Source: Spirosoma luteum DSM 19990
Lineage (GTDB): Bacteria; Bacteroidota; Bacteroidia; Cytophagales; Spirosomataceae
DNA length: 64,000 bases
NCBI RefSeq assembly: GCF_000374065.1
Contig: NZ_KB893279.1
Span: 40,220-104,219 of the forward strand
Direction of reading: 5' to 3'
A program made the position numbers and the translations under genes. The notes beneath the pieces are model-generated. The model saw only the letters and a list, made by a program, of their open reading frames with translations, made no database searches and was not told where the DNA came from. This document shows positions 45,372-54,416 of the stretch, in pieces. Each line of letters opens with the position of its first letter. Positions within the stretch are counted from its first letter, which is position 1.

Positions 45372-45390
45372 TAGGTAAAAACTGATCCAA

Positions 45391-45428
45391 AAAGGCCTCA
45401 CTTTCATGAAAGTGAGGCCTTTCTTTTT
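45391..45428 (+). terminator. Rho-independent terminator
   Basis: Perfect palindrome with 16-bp arms (aaaggcctcactttca, 45391-45406; complement 45407-45422) then cttttttt-like sequence to 45428, 19 bp after the haloperoxidase-like gene. Confidence 0.9.
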
Positions 45429-45490
45429 TATTAACTCCAAAGCATTACTCATCCTGATAAATAGAACTATTTTTAGACGTTATTTCACCT

Positions 45491-47545
45491 ATGATCTTTA
45501 TGAAAAGAAAATTACTGGTATCGTCGATTTTGATTGCCTGTATCAATTCCTGGTGTGCCGTTCACGCGCAATCGAATAAGGCCGACTGGCAACTGGTTGG
45601 GCAGGACATAAATCCGGCTATCTACTACGGTATTACCGTGGCCAACGGTATGATTGGGCTAGTCTCCTCGCCCGAACCCATGAAAGTAAAAGATGTGGTG
45701 CTAAATGGGGCATTCGACACCTACGGACGGGGGCGCGTATCCAACATTCTTAAAGTGTTCAACTTTGCCAATATGAACCTTGAGGTGGACGGGCAGCGGA
45801 TTGGCTCAAAGAATATCAGCAACTACCGACAGACACTGGATATGCAGCAGGCAGCCCTCACCACTACCTTCGATTATACGGATAAGGTGAGCGTTCGGCA
45901 AACGATGATGGCCTTACGGCATTTACCATTTACCCAACTGTCGATGGTAGAAATAACGGCGAAAAAGGACTGTGAAATAGTCCCCATGAGCGTTATCGAA
46001 ACGCCGGAGGTACTGCGGGACGTGAAAAATTTCTACTCCGAAATCGACCGGGAGCACGTTACTATTCGCCTACTGACCTCCGTCGCTAAAAGTCCGACTG
46101 GCAGGCACACGGTGGCTGCTTCCAACAGCTTTATTTTTGACGAGCCGCACGGACAGGAACCCGATGTAATCCACGAAGACTGGGATTATAACATGCACCT
46201 GGCCAAATTTAAAAAGCGGCTGAAGGCTGGTGAACTATACCGGTTTAGTGTGGTTGGGTCCGTATCATCTACTGCCCACACCGCCGACCCACAAAACGAA
46301 GCCGAACGCCTGACCCTATTTGCTGCGCTGGAGCGAACGGAGCGACTCCTTATCCGCCATAATGCCGAATGGGCCAAACTTTGGAAAAGTGACATTGTCA
46401 TTGAAGGCGACCCCGATGCACAGAAGGCCGTTCGGTCGGCCTTGTATCACTTGTACTCCTTCGTTCGCGAGGGGACCGGGTACAGTTTATCCCCAATGGG
46501 ATTGTCGGGGTTAGGGTACAACGGCCACGTTTTTTGGGATACCGAACTCTGGATGTACCCGCCGATTTTGACACTAAAACCTGAAATTGCCCGGTCTATG
46601 CTGGAGTACCGTTTCGAGCGGATGAAAATGGCAAAACAGAATGCATTCAGCCACGGATATGCGGGGGTTATGTTCCCGTGGGAATCGGATGCCGATGGGC
46701 AGGAAGCAACACCCGTATGGGCATTGACTGGCCCGTTTCAGCAACACATCACAGGTTGCATTGGCTGGGCGTTCTGGAAATATTATCAGGTTACGAAAGA
46801 TAAAGAATGGCTCCAGACGCGCGGCTATCCATTATTAAAAGAAGTAGCCGATTTCTGGACCAGCCGGGTTGAGCGGGAAGGAACAGGTAAATACCACATC
46901 AATAACGTTATCGGGGCCAACGAATGGCAGGAAAATATCGACGACAATGCGTTTACGAACGGTATGGCGAAAACGTCGTTGCAGTACGCCATTCAGGCCG
47001 CTCAGGAACTAGGCATCTCTCCTAACCCCGATTGGAAGCTGGTGGCTGATAATATTCCCATACTCAAATTCCCGGATGGTGTAACAAAAGAAAATCGGAC
47101 GTATGATGGTGTGCAAATCAAGCAGGCCGACGCAAATCTGCTTGCTTACCCGCTAACCATCGTCAATCAGGAAGCAGCTATAAAGAAGGATTTAGCGTAT
47201 TACGAGCCTCGTTATTCGCCCGAGGGTCCGGCAATGGGCTGGTCTGTATTGGCTACGCTACATGCTCGCCTGGGTGAGCCAGACAAAGCATATCAATGGT
47301 TTGTGAGGAGTTATAAGCCCAACGAAGTACCCCCGTTTGGGGTTCTGGCCGAAACGGCGGGTGGAACGAATCCCTATTTTGCCACCGGAGCGGGCGGGAT
47401 GCTACAGGCCGTACTGAATGGATTTGGAGGAATCGACATCAACGACAGTGGGATAACCCAACTAAAAACAAAACTTCCCGGGAAGTGGAAGTCGCTGACC
47501 ATTAAAGGAGTGGGGCCTCAGATGAAAACAGTTGAGGTAAAATAA
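45491..47545 (+). CDS. Secreted GH65-type glycoside hydrolase/phosphorylase
   Basis: A 684-aa (alpha/alpha)6-barrel enzyme with a signal peptide (MKRKLLVSSILIACINSW, start at 45491 or Met4 at 45500). GH65 features: the N-terminal beta-sandwich (NGMIGLVSSPEP), GHVFWDTELWMYPPIL, the catalytic segment NVIGANEWQENIDDNAFTN with E478 at the general-acid position of maltose/kojibiose phosphorylases (usual GPDEYHEN, here GANEWQEN), and the substrate/Lys region IKQADANLLAYPL. The family contains phosphorylases and hydrolases of alpha-glucosides; an exported protein is more likely a hydrolase since phosphate is scarce outside. It follows the haloperoxidase-like gene after a terminator and may belong to the same surface locus. 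Confidence 0.86.
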   Translation: MIFMKRKLLVSSILIACINSWCAVHAQSNKADWQLVGQDINPAIYYGITVANGMIGLVSSPEPMKVKDVVLNGAFDTYGRGRVSNILKVFNFANMNLEVDGQRIGSKNISNYRQTLDMQQAALTTTFDYTDKVSVRQTMMALRHLPFTQLSMVEITAKKDCEIVPMSVIETPEVLRDVKNFYSEIDREHVTIRLLTSVAKSPTGRHTVAASNSFIFDEPHGQEPDVIHEDWDYNMHLAKFKKRLKAGELYRFSVVGSVSSTAHTADPQNEAERLTLFAALERTERLLIRHNAEWAKLWKSDIVIEGDPDAQKAVRSALYHLYSFVREGTGYSLSPMGLSGLGYNGHVFWDTELWMYPPILTLKPEIARSMLEYRFERMKMAKQNAFSHGYAGVMFPWESDADGQEATPVWALTGPFQQHITGCIGWAFWKYYQVTKDKEWLQTRGYPLLKEVADFWTSRVEREGTGKYHINNVIGANEWQENIDDNAFTNGMAKTSLQYAIQAAQELGISPNPDWKLVADNIPILKFPDGVTKENRTYDGVQIKQADANLLAYPLTIVNQEAAIKKDLAYYEPRYSPEGPAMGWSVLATLHARLGEPDKAYQWFVRSYKPNEVPPFGVLAETAGGTNPYFATGAGGMLQAVLNGFGGIDINDSGITQLKTKLPGKWKSLTIKGVGPQMKTVEVK

Positions 47546-47576
47546 AGGCAAGCTTGGGAAAGGCATCAATGATCGA

Positions 47577-47608
47577 CGTTAGCGGCCACTCATATTTGGC
47601 CGCTAACG
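47577..47608. terminator. Hairpin between convergent genes
   Basis: Perfect 12-bp stem (cgttagcggcca 47577-47588; complement 47597-47608) with an 8-nt loop, 31 bp after the GH65 stop and 7 bp from the stop of the tetR-type gene. Confidence 0.75.
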
Positions 47609-47615
47609 CCAGTAA

Positions 47616-48305
47616 TTACCATTGGGCAGCTGGCATATAAGCCGACTGAATTTCCAGATTAACCTCTTTTGACCCGATGGCCATTTTGTTTAAAGCGATG
47701 TAAATCGTTTTTACGGCATTTTCGATGCGCTCCCAGCCTTCCTCGCTACGAAGATCGATACTGATCATGGTCCGGTCATTCTGGGCCATGATGGTCAGGT
47801 AGTTCATCGCTCCGAGTACAACCGCTGAGATGGCTTCCGTATCCGCTCCTTTCACGAAGGAAAGCTGGCTAACGAGCCGGGTCATTTCTTCATCCTGGGC
47901 ACGTGCGGTAGTTTCAGCGATAGGGTCATTTTCGATAACACTGGCTTTCAGGACTTCACGAGCTGCTTTGTAGGTACGAAAATGGCGATACGTCTGGATA
48001 ACCTGGCGATACCAGATACGGGCAATATCCGATTCATGTAAAGGACGAATTTGATCCAGTAGAGCAGGGGTGAAAATCGGAAATAGTTTTCCCATCTTCA
48101 CGTAGTATTCCAGCAATCCTTCCATACCACCAAAGTAGCGGTATATCAGAACCTTGCTAACGCTCGCTTTCTCCGCCACCCGGTTTACACCAACGCCTTC
48201 CAGACCACGCTCTGCAATTACTTCTTCCAATGCTTCAACAATTCGCTGGGTGGTTTTGGCACGGTTGCGTCGAATCTTCTCATCCTTTTCCATAATCAGG
48301 GTCAT
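47616..48305 (-). CDS. TetR/AcrR-family transcriptional regulator
   Basis: A 229-aa one-component regulator. The N-terminal helix-turn-helix is clear (RIVEALEEVIAERGLEGVGVNRVAEKASVSKVLIYRYFG); the rest is the helical ligand/dimer domain, whose effector cannot be read. Start is Met1 or Met5 (48293). Upstream, in 337 bp without a gene, are two palindromes (48374-48403 and 48491-48520) that could include its own operator. The gene behind it in the same direction order is a DoxX-like membrane protein, a possible target, although the regulator lies downstream of it. Confidence 0.9.
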   Translation of the reverse strand: MTLIMEKDEKIRRNRAKTTQRIVEALEEVIAERGLEGVGVNRVAEKASVSKVLIYRYFGGMEGLLEYYVKMGKLFPIFTPALLDQIRPLHESDIARIWYRQVIQTYRHFRTYKAAREVLKASVIENDPIAETTARAQDEEMTRLVSQLSFVKGADTEAISAVVLGAMNYLTIMAQNDRTMISIDLRSEEGWERIENAVKTIYIALNKMAIGSKEVNLEIQSAYMPAAQW

Positions 48306-48373
48306 TGCAAATTCATGTTTTTGTTACTTAGTTTGACTATAACTAATTCTGAAAGTCACCTTAGTGAACTACG

Positions 48374-48403
48374 TATTGGCCGATTAATTTATAGCGGCCA
48401 ATA
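48374..48403. promoter_or_regulatory. Palindrome upstream of the TetR-type gene
   Basis: tattggccg (48374-48382) and cggccaata (48395-48403), perfect 9-bp arms, 12-nt AT-rich spacer, 69-98 bp before the regulator start. Size and place suit a TetR-family operator. Confidence 0.45.
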
Positions 48404-48490
48404 GTGATAACAGCGCGCCAGAAGAGAATAAAACTCTCCCCAAAACTTTATATTTAACGAATAATCTATATAAAGCATGTGCTATTATAA

Positions 48491-48520
48491 AAGTAATTTA
48501 TTAAACGAAATAAATTACTT
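48491..48520. repeat. AT-rich perfect inverted repeat
   Basis: aagtaatttatt (48491-48502) and its complement (48509-48520), 6-nt loop, in the gap between the DoxX-like and TetR-type genes. May be a weak terminator of the former or a regulatory site. The rest of 48306-48642 shows nothing else. Confidence 0.5.
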
Positions 48521-48642
48521 AAACGGTTCTAAAGCTATTTAGTGGTCTGCATTGAGGAGGGAAAACAGCTAAAGGGCATGTATTATATACACTAATGTCC
48601 AGAATTTGTTTACGAATAAACAACACCGTTAGTAGTTTTTGT

Positions 48643-48990
48643 TTAGGTATACTGATAAGCCCACCATATCAGAAGGCCCTGCAACGGCAGGCGTGCCCAC
48701 CGGATCCAGGCTGGAAACCGGCGAAATCGGTTTGACATAGCCATATAAACGTTAGCCGGGAATACCACAATTAGTAACAGGATAAGGCCCCAGGCCGCTA
48801 ACGACCGGGTGGCCGGAAATAACAACCCTACTCCGAGTACTACCTCGGCAACACCACTCAACATAACCATCTGCTCATGAGCCGGAATATAAGGCGGCAT
48901 AATGGCTAGGTACGTTTTGGGATTGATGAAGTGGTTCAACCCTGCCGCTATGTAAACAATGGCCTGTAGGTAAAGGAATAAATTTGCCAT
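48643..48990 (-). CDS. DoxX-like small membrane protein
   Basis: A 115-aa protein with four hydrophobic segments and the DoxX-family pattern: YLQAIVYIAAGLNHFINPKTYLAIMPPYIP, VMLSGVAEVVLGVGLLFPATRSLAAWGL, then FPANVYMAMSNRF. Members are small inner-membrane proteins linked in some bacteria to respiration or redox stress, but biochemical roles are uncertain. It is 66 bp downstream of the glutathionylspermidine-synthase-like gene in the same direction. Confidence 0.82.
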   Translation of the reverse strand: MANLFLYLQAIVYIAAGLNHFINPKTYLAIMPPYIPAHEQMVMLSGVAEVVLGVGLLFPATRSLAAWGLILLLIVVFPANVYMAMSNRFRRFPAWIRWARLPLQGLLIWWAYQYT

Positions 48991-49056
48991 ATAAATCAGG
49001 GAGGAGTGAACACGGTAAGGTCGCTCAACCCAAAAACGTCTGTTGGTTGTATACTA

Positions 49057-50241
49057 CTATGCATCAATAACGTGTCCTGCAAAACCGGCGCTGTTGTCCA
49101 GAATGAGACCACCGCGCCGGAAACCAAGTCCACAGGCTTCGCCCGCGTAAAAAACGCCCGCCTGATAGCTATTGCCCGATGAGTCTTTAGGGAAGTTAAC
49201 GTACTGCTGGTAAATTTTTGGGTAAGTACTGTACTCCCCGTCGGTTTCCTTTAGTTCAGTGCCGTCGGCGTTTATCAGGCGAATGTTGGCGCCCTCCCGC
49301 CCGAACAGGACTTTCTCCACGCACTGTTTACCGGCCAACGGTGCAGTATCCGTTTCCAGTAACAGCGGATGATCAGGGTATAACTCCCAAAGGATTTTTA
49401 ACAGGTACTTCGATTGAAACAACAGACTATAAGCAGGATTCAATACCACCGCCAGCCGCTTTTTGACAATTTCGGTGAGTATGTTGAGTAATTCAGGTTC
49501 ATCTTCGGCAATGGATTCCCAGGGAATCAGTTTAAACCAGAAATCCAGCTTCTCAAACTGGCCATTCTTTGGGTTTTGCCAGAAAATACCTTCGTCGGCA
49601 GAGAATTCAACGTTATCCACAAAGTCGAACTCAACATCAAACCCTGCTTCCCGGGCGGCTTCTCCCAGTAGGGCCACATTGGCATCATCCTCCGGATTAT
49701 CCCGAATGGCCGATAAAAGCAGTGTGGGTTGCAAATCTGGATTGTGCGCCAGAATTTCTTCGAATTGGCCGGTAAGCGTCTCGAAAACAGCATTGAACTG
49801 CTGGCTCTCGTCCAAACCATTAGCCAGCAGGTGGGCAAATTGCACTACCGCCGTTTCTGGCAAACAGGTAGCGGTATCGGCGTTGAACTCGATGAGTTTA
49901 ATCTGTGCGCCTGTTGAGGGATAGTCTATCTCGGCCAGGTCGAAGCGACCGTACAGGTGAATATGCCGGTCATCATCCCAGGAGAGTTTTATTAGCTCAA
50001 TAAGATTGGCTGGTATACCCAGTTCAGCAAAGCGATTCTGATCGATAACGTATTGCCCGGCGGCTACGAACATGTCAAAAAGCTCATTGGCGGCCTCATA
50101 GTACGTATCCGCCCTGGCTGAGGCTACCAGCACCACTTCATCTGTCAGATACGGTAAGGTATCTTGCCCCAGCATCCAGTCCCAGCCCAGGTTGCGGAGC
50201 TGCGTGTCGGGCGGAATGGATAGTTTCCTTAATGCTATCAT
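49057..50241 (-). CDS. Glutathionylspermidine synthase family ATP-grasp ligase (YgiC/YjfC type)
   Basis: A 394-aa protein of the pre-ATP-grasp group PF03738. Family features: RNLGWDWMLG near the N-terminus, LIELIKLSWDDDRHIHLYGRFDLA, IKLIEFNADTATCLPETAVVQFA, DFWFKLIPWE, LLFQSKYLLKILWELYPDHPLLLETD, and GREGANIRL near the end. Only the synthetase half is present; the amidase domain of GspS is absent, as in YgiC and YjfC. The reaction of this subfamily is unknown; glutathione is not expected in most Bacteroidota, so the substrate is likely another peptide or amine. Confidence 0.85.
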   Translation of the reverse strand: MIALRKLSIPPDTQLRNLGWDWMLGQDTLPYLTDEVVLVASARADTYYEAANELFDMFVAAGQYVIDQNRFAELGIPANLIELIKLSWDDDRHIHLYGRFDLAEIDYPSTGAQIKLIEFNADTATCLPETAVVQFAHLLANGLDESQQFNAVFETLTGQFEEILAHNPDLQPTLLLSAIRDNPEDDANVALLGEAAREAGFDVEFDFVDNVEFSADEGIFWQNPKNGQFEKLDFWFKLIPWESIAEDEPELLNILTEIVKKRLAVVLNPAYSLLFQSKYLLKILWELYPDHPLLLETDTAPLAGKQCVEKVLFGREGANIRLINADGTELKETDGEYSTYPKIYQQYVNFPKDSSGNSYQAGVFYAGEACGLGFRRGGLILDNSAGFAGHVIDA

Positions 50242-50332
50242 AATTTTATAATTTATGGGTGCTGAATAACAATTCCTGCCAAAACAGTTCGTAATTCGTG
50301 TTATACAATGCGTGCTATACCCCCTTATTTCA

Positions 50333-51346
50333 ATGACTAAAAAAGTCTTACTTTCAATCAGTGTACTCGTACTTCTGATAAACGGTTTTGTAATGGGACA
50401 GTCGGCCCCGAAGCAACAGGCTGTGCCCGTTATTTTTGATACTGATATGGGACCCGATTACGACGACGTAGGTGCTATTGCATTACTCCATGCGTTTGCC
50501 GATGAGGGACAGGCAACCATTCTGGCAACGATTGCCAGCACTAACTACCCGAAAGTAACGCAGGTGCTGAGCGTGCTGAACACCTACTTCAATCGCCCGG
50601 ACGTACCCATTGGCGTACCAAAAGGAACTGCCGTAGGAGATAAAGATACGCAGCATTGGTCGGACACCATAACGGCGCGCTACCCCCATCGCATTCGCTC
50701 CAATAAGGACGTACCGGATGCCGTTGCGCTCTATCGGCAGATTCTGGCCAAACAACCTGACCATAGTGTTACCATCATTACCGTGGGTTTCCTGACGAAC
50801 CTGGCCAATCTGCTGGACTCCAAATCAGATAAGTACTCGACTCTGAGTGGTAAAGAGCTGGTGAATCTGAAAGTCAGGAAGCTGGTGAGTATGGCCGGTA
50901 AGTTTCCGGGTGGGCGGGAATACAATGTGTTCAGAGATACGCCTTCGTCAAAAAAAGTATTTGCCAACTGGCCCACACCAATTCTGATGAGTGGCTTTGA
51001 AATAGGGGAGAAGATTCACTCCGGCCTGCCACTCACCCGAAATAAAGCGATTCAGAATAGCCCGGTGAAAGACGTCTTCTCCATTTCACTACCTAAGTCG
51101 AAGGAAGACAAAGAGGGACGTATGAGCTGGGACCAGACCGCTGTTTTGGTTGGTGTGCGGGGATATGCGCCGTATTATACGGTCAAAACGGGCCGGTTGG
51201 TTATGAATGCGGATGGCTCCAACGGGTGGGATAGTGCCGGGAAAGGCCATTCGTATCTGGTTGTCAGCAGGCCCGTTGCCGAGGTAGAAACATTGATTAA
51301 TGAATTGATGCAGCACCAGCCCCAAAAAAGACTATCGGGTAAATAG
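50333..51346 (+). CDS. Secreted inosine-uridine nucleoside hydrolase
   Basis: Hydrolyses nucleosides to base and ribose. ATG 50333 gives a signal peptide (KKVLLSISVLVLLINGFVMG); a GTG at 50312 adds seven residues and is less likely. The family's calcium-binding motif is intact: VIFDTDMGPDYDDVGA. Later segments (ILATIASTNYPKV, VTIITVGFLTNLANLL, FPGGREYNVFRDTPSSKKVF) fit the family. Length 337 aa is normal. The secreted form is common in Bacteroidota and points to scavenging of nucleosides in the periplasm. Confidence 0.9.
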   Translation: MTKKVLLSISVLVLLINGFVMGQSAPKQQAVPVIFDTDMGPDYDDVGAIALLHAFADEGQATILATIASTNYPKVTQVLSVLNTYFNRPDVPIGVPKGTAVGDKDTQHWSDTITARYPHRIRSNKDVPDAVALYRQILAKQPDHSVTIITVGFLTNLANLLDSKSDKYSTLSGKELVNLKVRKLVSMAGKFPGGREYNVFRDTPSSKKVFANWPTPILMSGFEIGEKIHSGLPLTRNKAIQNSPVKDVFSISLPKSKEDKEGRMSWDQTAVLVGVRGYAPYYTVKTGRLVMNADGSNGWDSAGKGHSYLVVSRPVAEVETLINELMQHQPQKRLSGK

Positions 51347-51403
51347 TGTAAAAACAAGGGCACGCCCGAGTCTTTAGGCCGTTCGGTTTGTTATGTCTGT
51401 ACC

Positions 51404-51865
51404 ATGACTGATGAAATAAAAGAAGCCCTCCAGAAAGCGGCTATGTTTTGTGCTTACCAGGAACGAACCCAGCAGGAAGTACGTAGTCGGCTGAAAGAGT
51501 GGAGTGTTTTCGGCGATGATGCCGAAGAAGTAATTGCCGAACTGATTCAGCAAAACTACCTCAATGAAGAGCGATTCGCGAAGTCGTTTGCAGGTGGGAA
51601 ATTTCGGATAAAAGGCTGGGGGAAACGCAAAATAACGCAACACTTAAAACAGCGTGGTGTATCGGGCTATAATCTCGATGCGGCCATGAAGGAAATTGCC
51701 CCTACCGATTACCGGGATACGCTCACCAGCCTGCTCGATAAAAAACGCCAAACCCTGCGGGATGATAACCCACTGGTGGTTAGGCAAAAACTGGTTCGGT
51801 ACGCGTTGAGTAAAGGCTACGAGTTCGAGCTGATTTTTTCGGTACTGGGAAATGATGAATCGTAG
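51404..51865 (+). CDS. recX: Regulatory protein RecX
   Basis: A 153-aa helical protein that binds RecA filaments and moderates recombination. Family pattern: KAAMFCAYQERTQQEVRSRL, EVIAELIQQNYLNEERFAKSF, FRIKGWGKRKITQHLKQRGVS, and VRQKLVRYALSKGYEFELIFSVL. RecX is often next to recA, but recA is not in the window. It lies 57 bp after the nucleoside hydrolase. Confidence 0.88.
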   Translation: MTDEIKEALQKAAMFCAYQERTQQEVRSRLKEWSVFGDDAEEVIAELIQQNYLNEERFAKSFAGGKFRIKGWGKRKITQHLKQRGVSGYNLDAAMKEIAPTDYRDTLTSLLDKKRQTLRDDNPLVVRQKLVRYALSKGYEFELIFSVLGNDES

Positions 51866-51942
51866 CACAGCAGGTGTAGTTCGTCGTGTTAACATGGGCA
51901 AAACTGACCCATCCTGTTATAATTTCACGGTTCTTTGCGCCT

Positions 51943-52863
51943 ATGAACCCGCGAAAAGTCTCTATAATCTTACTGAACTACAATTCCCATCGCTTCACGT
52001 TCGATTGTGTTGCGTCTATCGTTGAGCGAACAAAGGCTGTACGGTATGAAATTATAATCGTTGATAACAACTCGACCAATGAGGAGTTCGAAGCGCTGAA
52101 GCCAGTCGGCCAACAGCCTAACGTGCAGCTTATTCGGAGCCGGATAAATCTCGGCTTTTCGGGAGGGAATATGCTGGGTGTTCAATTCGCCGATTCTGCT
52201 TCCGACTACTATTATTTTTTGAACAATGATTGCCTGTTGCGAACCGACGTCTGTAGTCAGTTAGCCGCTTTTATGGAGACTACACCCGATGCGGGTTTGT
52301 GTGGTGCTCAAATGTTTGCGGGCGATGGGTCACACCAGATAACGTTTGGCTATTTACCAACGCTCGGTAGTAAACTACTCGGTCATGGATTTGTCCGGTT
52401 GCTTGACCCTGATAGTTATCCGGCTACCCGGCAGGTATATACCGAGCCGATTCGGGTGCCTTTTGTGATGGGTAGTACGTTGTTTCTTCGGGCGTCAGCT
52501 TTCGATAAAATCGGGGGGTTCGATGTTGCTCATTTTCTATACGTTGAAGAAGAGGACTTAGCAAAACGATTGTTAAATGCCGGTTTCTACACGTACCTGG
52601 TGCCCCAGGCCGAATACATTCATTTCACCGGTCAAAGCACCGTCAAAAACTTCGATGTAGCGAAGGAATACTACATCTCGCTGTTCTTCTATTTCCGAAA
52701 GTACCACTCCTGGCTTGCCTGTACCCTGTTTCGGGCTTATTACTTCATTAAACTTGGACGCAAGTTCCGCCGAGATCCTGTTTATGGTCGATTGGCCTGG
52801 TTTATTGGACGGGGAAGCCCCATGCGCGAAAGCTTGCGGTATAGACAGACAATCAAAAATTAA
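51943..52863 (+). CDS. Family 2 glycosyltransferase
   Basis: A GT-A-fold transferase of 306 aa that adds a sugar from a nucleotide donor, probably in envelope polysaccharide or O-antigen synthesis. The Met at 51943 (MNPRKVSIILLNYNS) is the likely start; the longer frame adds 19 unrelated residues. Motifs: ILLNYNSHRFTFDCVASI, IIIVDNNSTNEEF, NLGFSGGNMLGVQFA, YYFLNNDCLLR (DxD-equivalent region), and GGFDVAHFLYVEEEDLAKRLL near the acceptor site. The pattern resembles rhamnosyltransferases of the WbbL type. No other polysaccharide genes are adjacent. Confidence 0.87.
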   Translation: MNPRKVSIILLNYNSHRFTFDCVASIVERTKAVRYEIIIVDNNSTNEEFEALKPVGQQPNVQLIRSRINLGFSGGNMLGVQFADSASDYYYFLNNDCLLRTDVCSQLAAFMETTPDAGLCGAQMFAGDGSHQITFGYLPTLGSKLLGHGFVRLLDPDSYPATRQVYTEPIRVPFVMGSTLFLRASAFDKIGGFDVAHFLYVEEEDLAKRLLNAGFYTYLVPQAEYIHFTGQSTVKNFDVAKEYYISLFFYFRKYHSWLACTLFRAYYFIKLGRKFRRDPVYGRLAWFIGRGSPMRESLRYRQTIKN

Positions 52864-52918
52864 ACTGTTTATACATTTTCCTGTTTTAGTAATAAATGAG
52901 AAAAACACCTCCTACATT

Positions 52919-54406
52919 ATGAACGTAAATAAATTACTTACCCGCCTTCTTTTAGGAGTCATTACTATTGGCTTAGCGGCCTGCGCCCGGAACCCCGTCA
53001 CCGGAAAGCGGGAAATAAGCCTGATGTCAACGGAACAGGAAATTGCTATCGGGAAAGAATCCCATCCATCCGTTGTGGCAACGATGGGTTTATATGAAGA
53101 TCAGAAACTGAACAGTTTCATTAATGAGAAAGGCAAGGCGATGGCAAAGGTTTCGCACCGCCCCGACCTACCGTATCAGTTTTATATTGTTGACTCCCCC
53201 GTTGTCAATGCGTTTGCTGTTCCCGGCGGCTATGTGTATTTCACGAGGGGTATTCTGGCACACTTCAACAACGAAGCTGAGTTTGCCGGGGTGTTGGGGC
53301 ATGAGATTGGGCATATCACGGCCAAACATGCTGCCCGCTCACAAAAAAGTCAGTTGCTGAGTACCCTGGCACTTATTGGTGGAGCCGTTCTGGCACCTAA
53401 CGTTGTTGGGCAAAACATGGAAGCACTACAGCAGGGCTTAGGGCTTCTATCGCTCAAATACAGTCGCGATCATGAGTCCGAGTCGGATGAGCTGGGCGTA
53501 GAGTATTCCAGCAAAATTGGCTACGACGCCAATCAGATGGCTGATTTCTTTGGAACGCTCAAGCGACTATCCGATAACTCAGGGAATGCTGTTCCGCAAT
53601 TTATGTCTACTCATCCGGACCCCGGCAACCGCTATACCCGCGTTCACCAGTTAGCCAAAGAGTACCAAACGAATCATGCGGCTTCGTACCAGGTGAATCG
53701 GGACCAGTACCTGCGGATGATTGACGGTATCATGTACGGCGAAGACCCCAAACAGGGATATGTAGAAAACGGCCAGTTCTATCACCCCGAGCTGAAATTT
53801 CAGTTCCCGGTGCCTAACGGCTGGCAAACCCAGAATTCGCCGAGCCAGTTTCAGATGGCTGGTAAAGATGGAAAATCAGCCATGATTTTGCTCCTGGCAA
53901 AAGGTAATTCATTGGACGAAGCCGCCCAGAACATGGTGAAAGAACTAAGTTTGAACGTGTTGGAAAACACCAAGACCACAATTAATGGGAACCCTGCCTA
54001 CGTAATCATTTCGCAGCAGCAGCCACAACAGCAGCAGGGGCAGCCCCAGCAACAACAACAGCAACAGGATCCTAAAACGACACTACAGGTTGGTACATGG
54101 CTTATTCAGTATAACAATGCCATTTATGCGCTGCACGGTTTGTCAAGTGCCGCCGATTTCAACGGCTCTTTTAATACCTTTAAGCAGGTTGCCAGTAATT
54201 TTCGCGCCCTCACCGATCCCACCAAGATAAACCGCAAGCCAGAGCGGATATTTGTAAAAACGGTTCCTCGCGATGGATCATTTCGTGAAGTAATGACGGC
54301 CCTGGGTATGCCTGCCAGCCGCATGGAAGAGCTGGGTGTATTGAACGGGCAAAAGGCCGATGACCGTATCGCACGAGGAGCCGCCATCAAGGTTATTGGG
54401 CAGTAG
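52919..54406 (+). CDS. M48-family metalloprotease lipoprotein
   Basis: A 495-aa zinc protease. The start is the ATG at 52919, giving a lipoprotein signal (LLGVITIGLAACARNP); the longer frame overlaps the glycosyltransferase gene and adds 68 unrelated residues. Zinc motif GH128-E-I-G-H132 within FAGVLGHEIGHITAKHAARSQ and the ESDELGVEY third-ligand region are complete. After the protease domain comes a Gln/Pro-rich tract of 18 residues (about 366-383) and a C-terminal domain of about 100 residues. Related to BepA/YfgC-like envelope quality-control proteases. It ends 10 bp from the convergent methyltransferase gene. Confidence 0.9.
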   Translation: MNVNKLLTRLLLGVITIGLAACARNPVTGKREISLMSTEQEIAIGKESHPSVVATMGLYEDQKLNSFINEKGKAMAKVSHRPDLPYQFYIVDSPVVNAFAVPGGYVYFTRGILAHFNNEAEFAGVLGHEIGHITAKHAARSQKSQLLSTLALIGGAVLAPNVVGQNMEALQQGLGLLSLKYSRDHESESDELGVEYSSKIGYDANQMADFFGTLKRLSDNSGNAVPQFMSTHPDPGNRYTRVHQLAKEYQTNHAASYQVNRDQYLRMIDGIMYGEDPKQGYVENGQFYHPELKFQFPVPNGWQTQNSPSQFQMAGKDGKSAMILLLAKGNSLDEAAQNMVKELSLNVLENTKTTINGNPAYVIISQQQPQQQQGQPQQQQQQQDPKTTLQVGTWLIQYNNAIYALHGLSSAADFNGSFNTFKQVASNFRALTDPTKINRKPERIFVKTVPRDGSFREVMTALGMPASRMEELGVLNGQKADDRIARGAAIKVIGQ

Positions 54407-54416
54407 TAACCCTGAC

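Noticed and set aside
52715-52918. Longer N-terminus for the M48 protease
   Set aside because: It would overlap the glycosyltransferase gene by about 150 bp and place the lipoprotein signal in the middle of the protein.
54011-54070. Microsatellite of cag repeats as a mobile or phase-variable element
   Set aside because: The tract is a mixture of cag and caa plus Pro codons; it stays in frame and looks like a plain polyglutamine linker.
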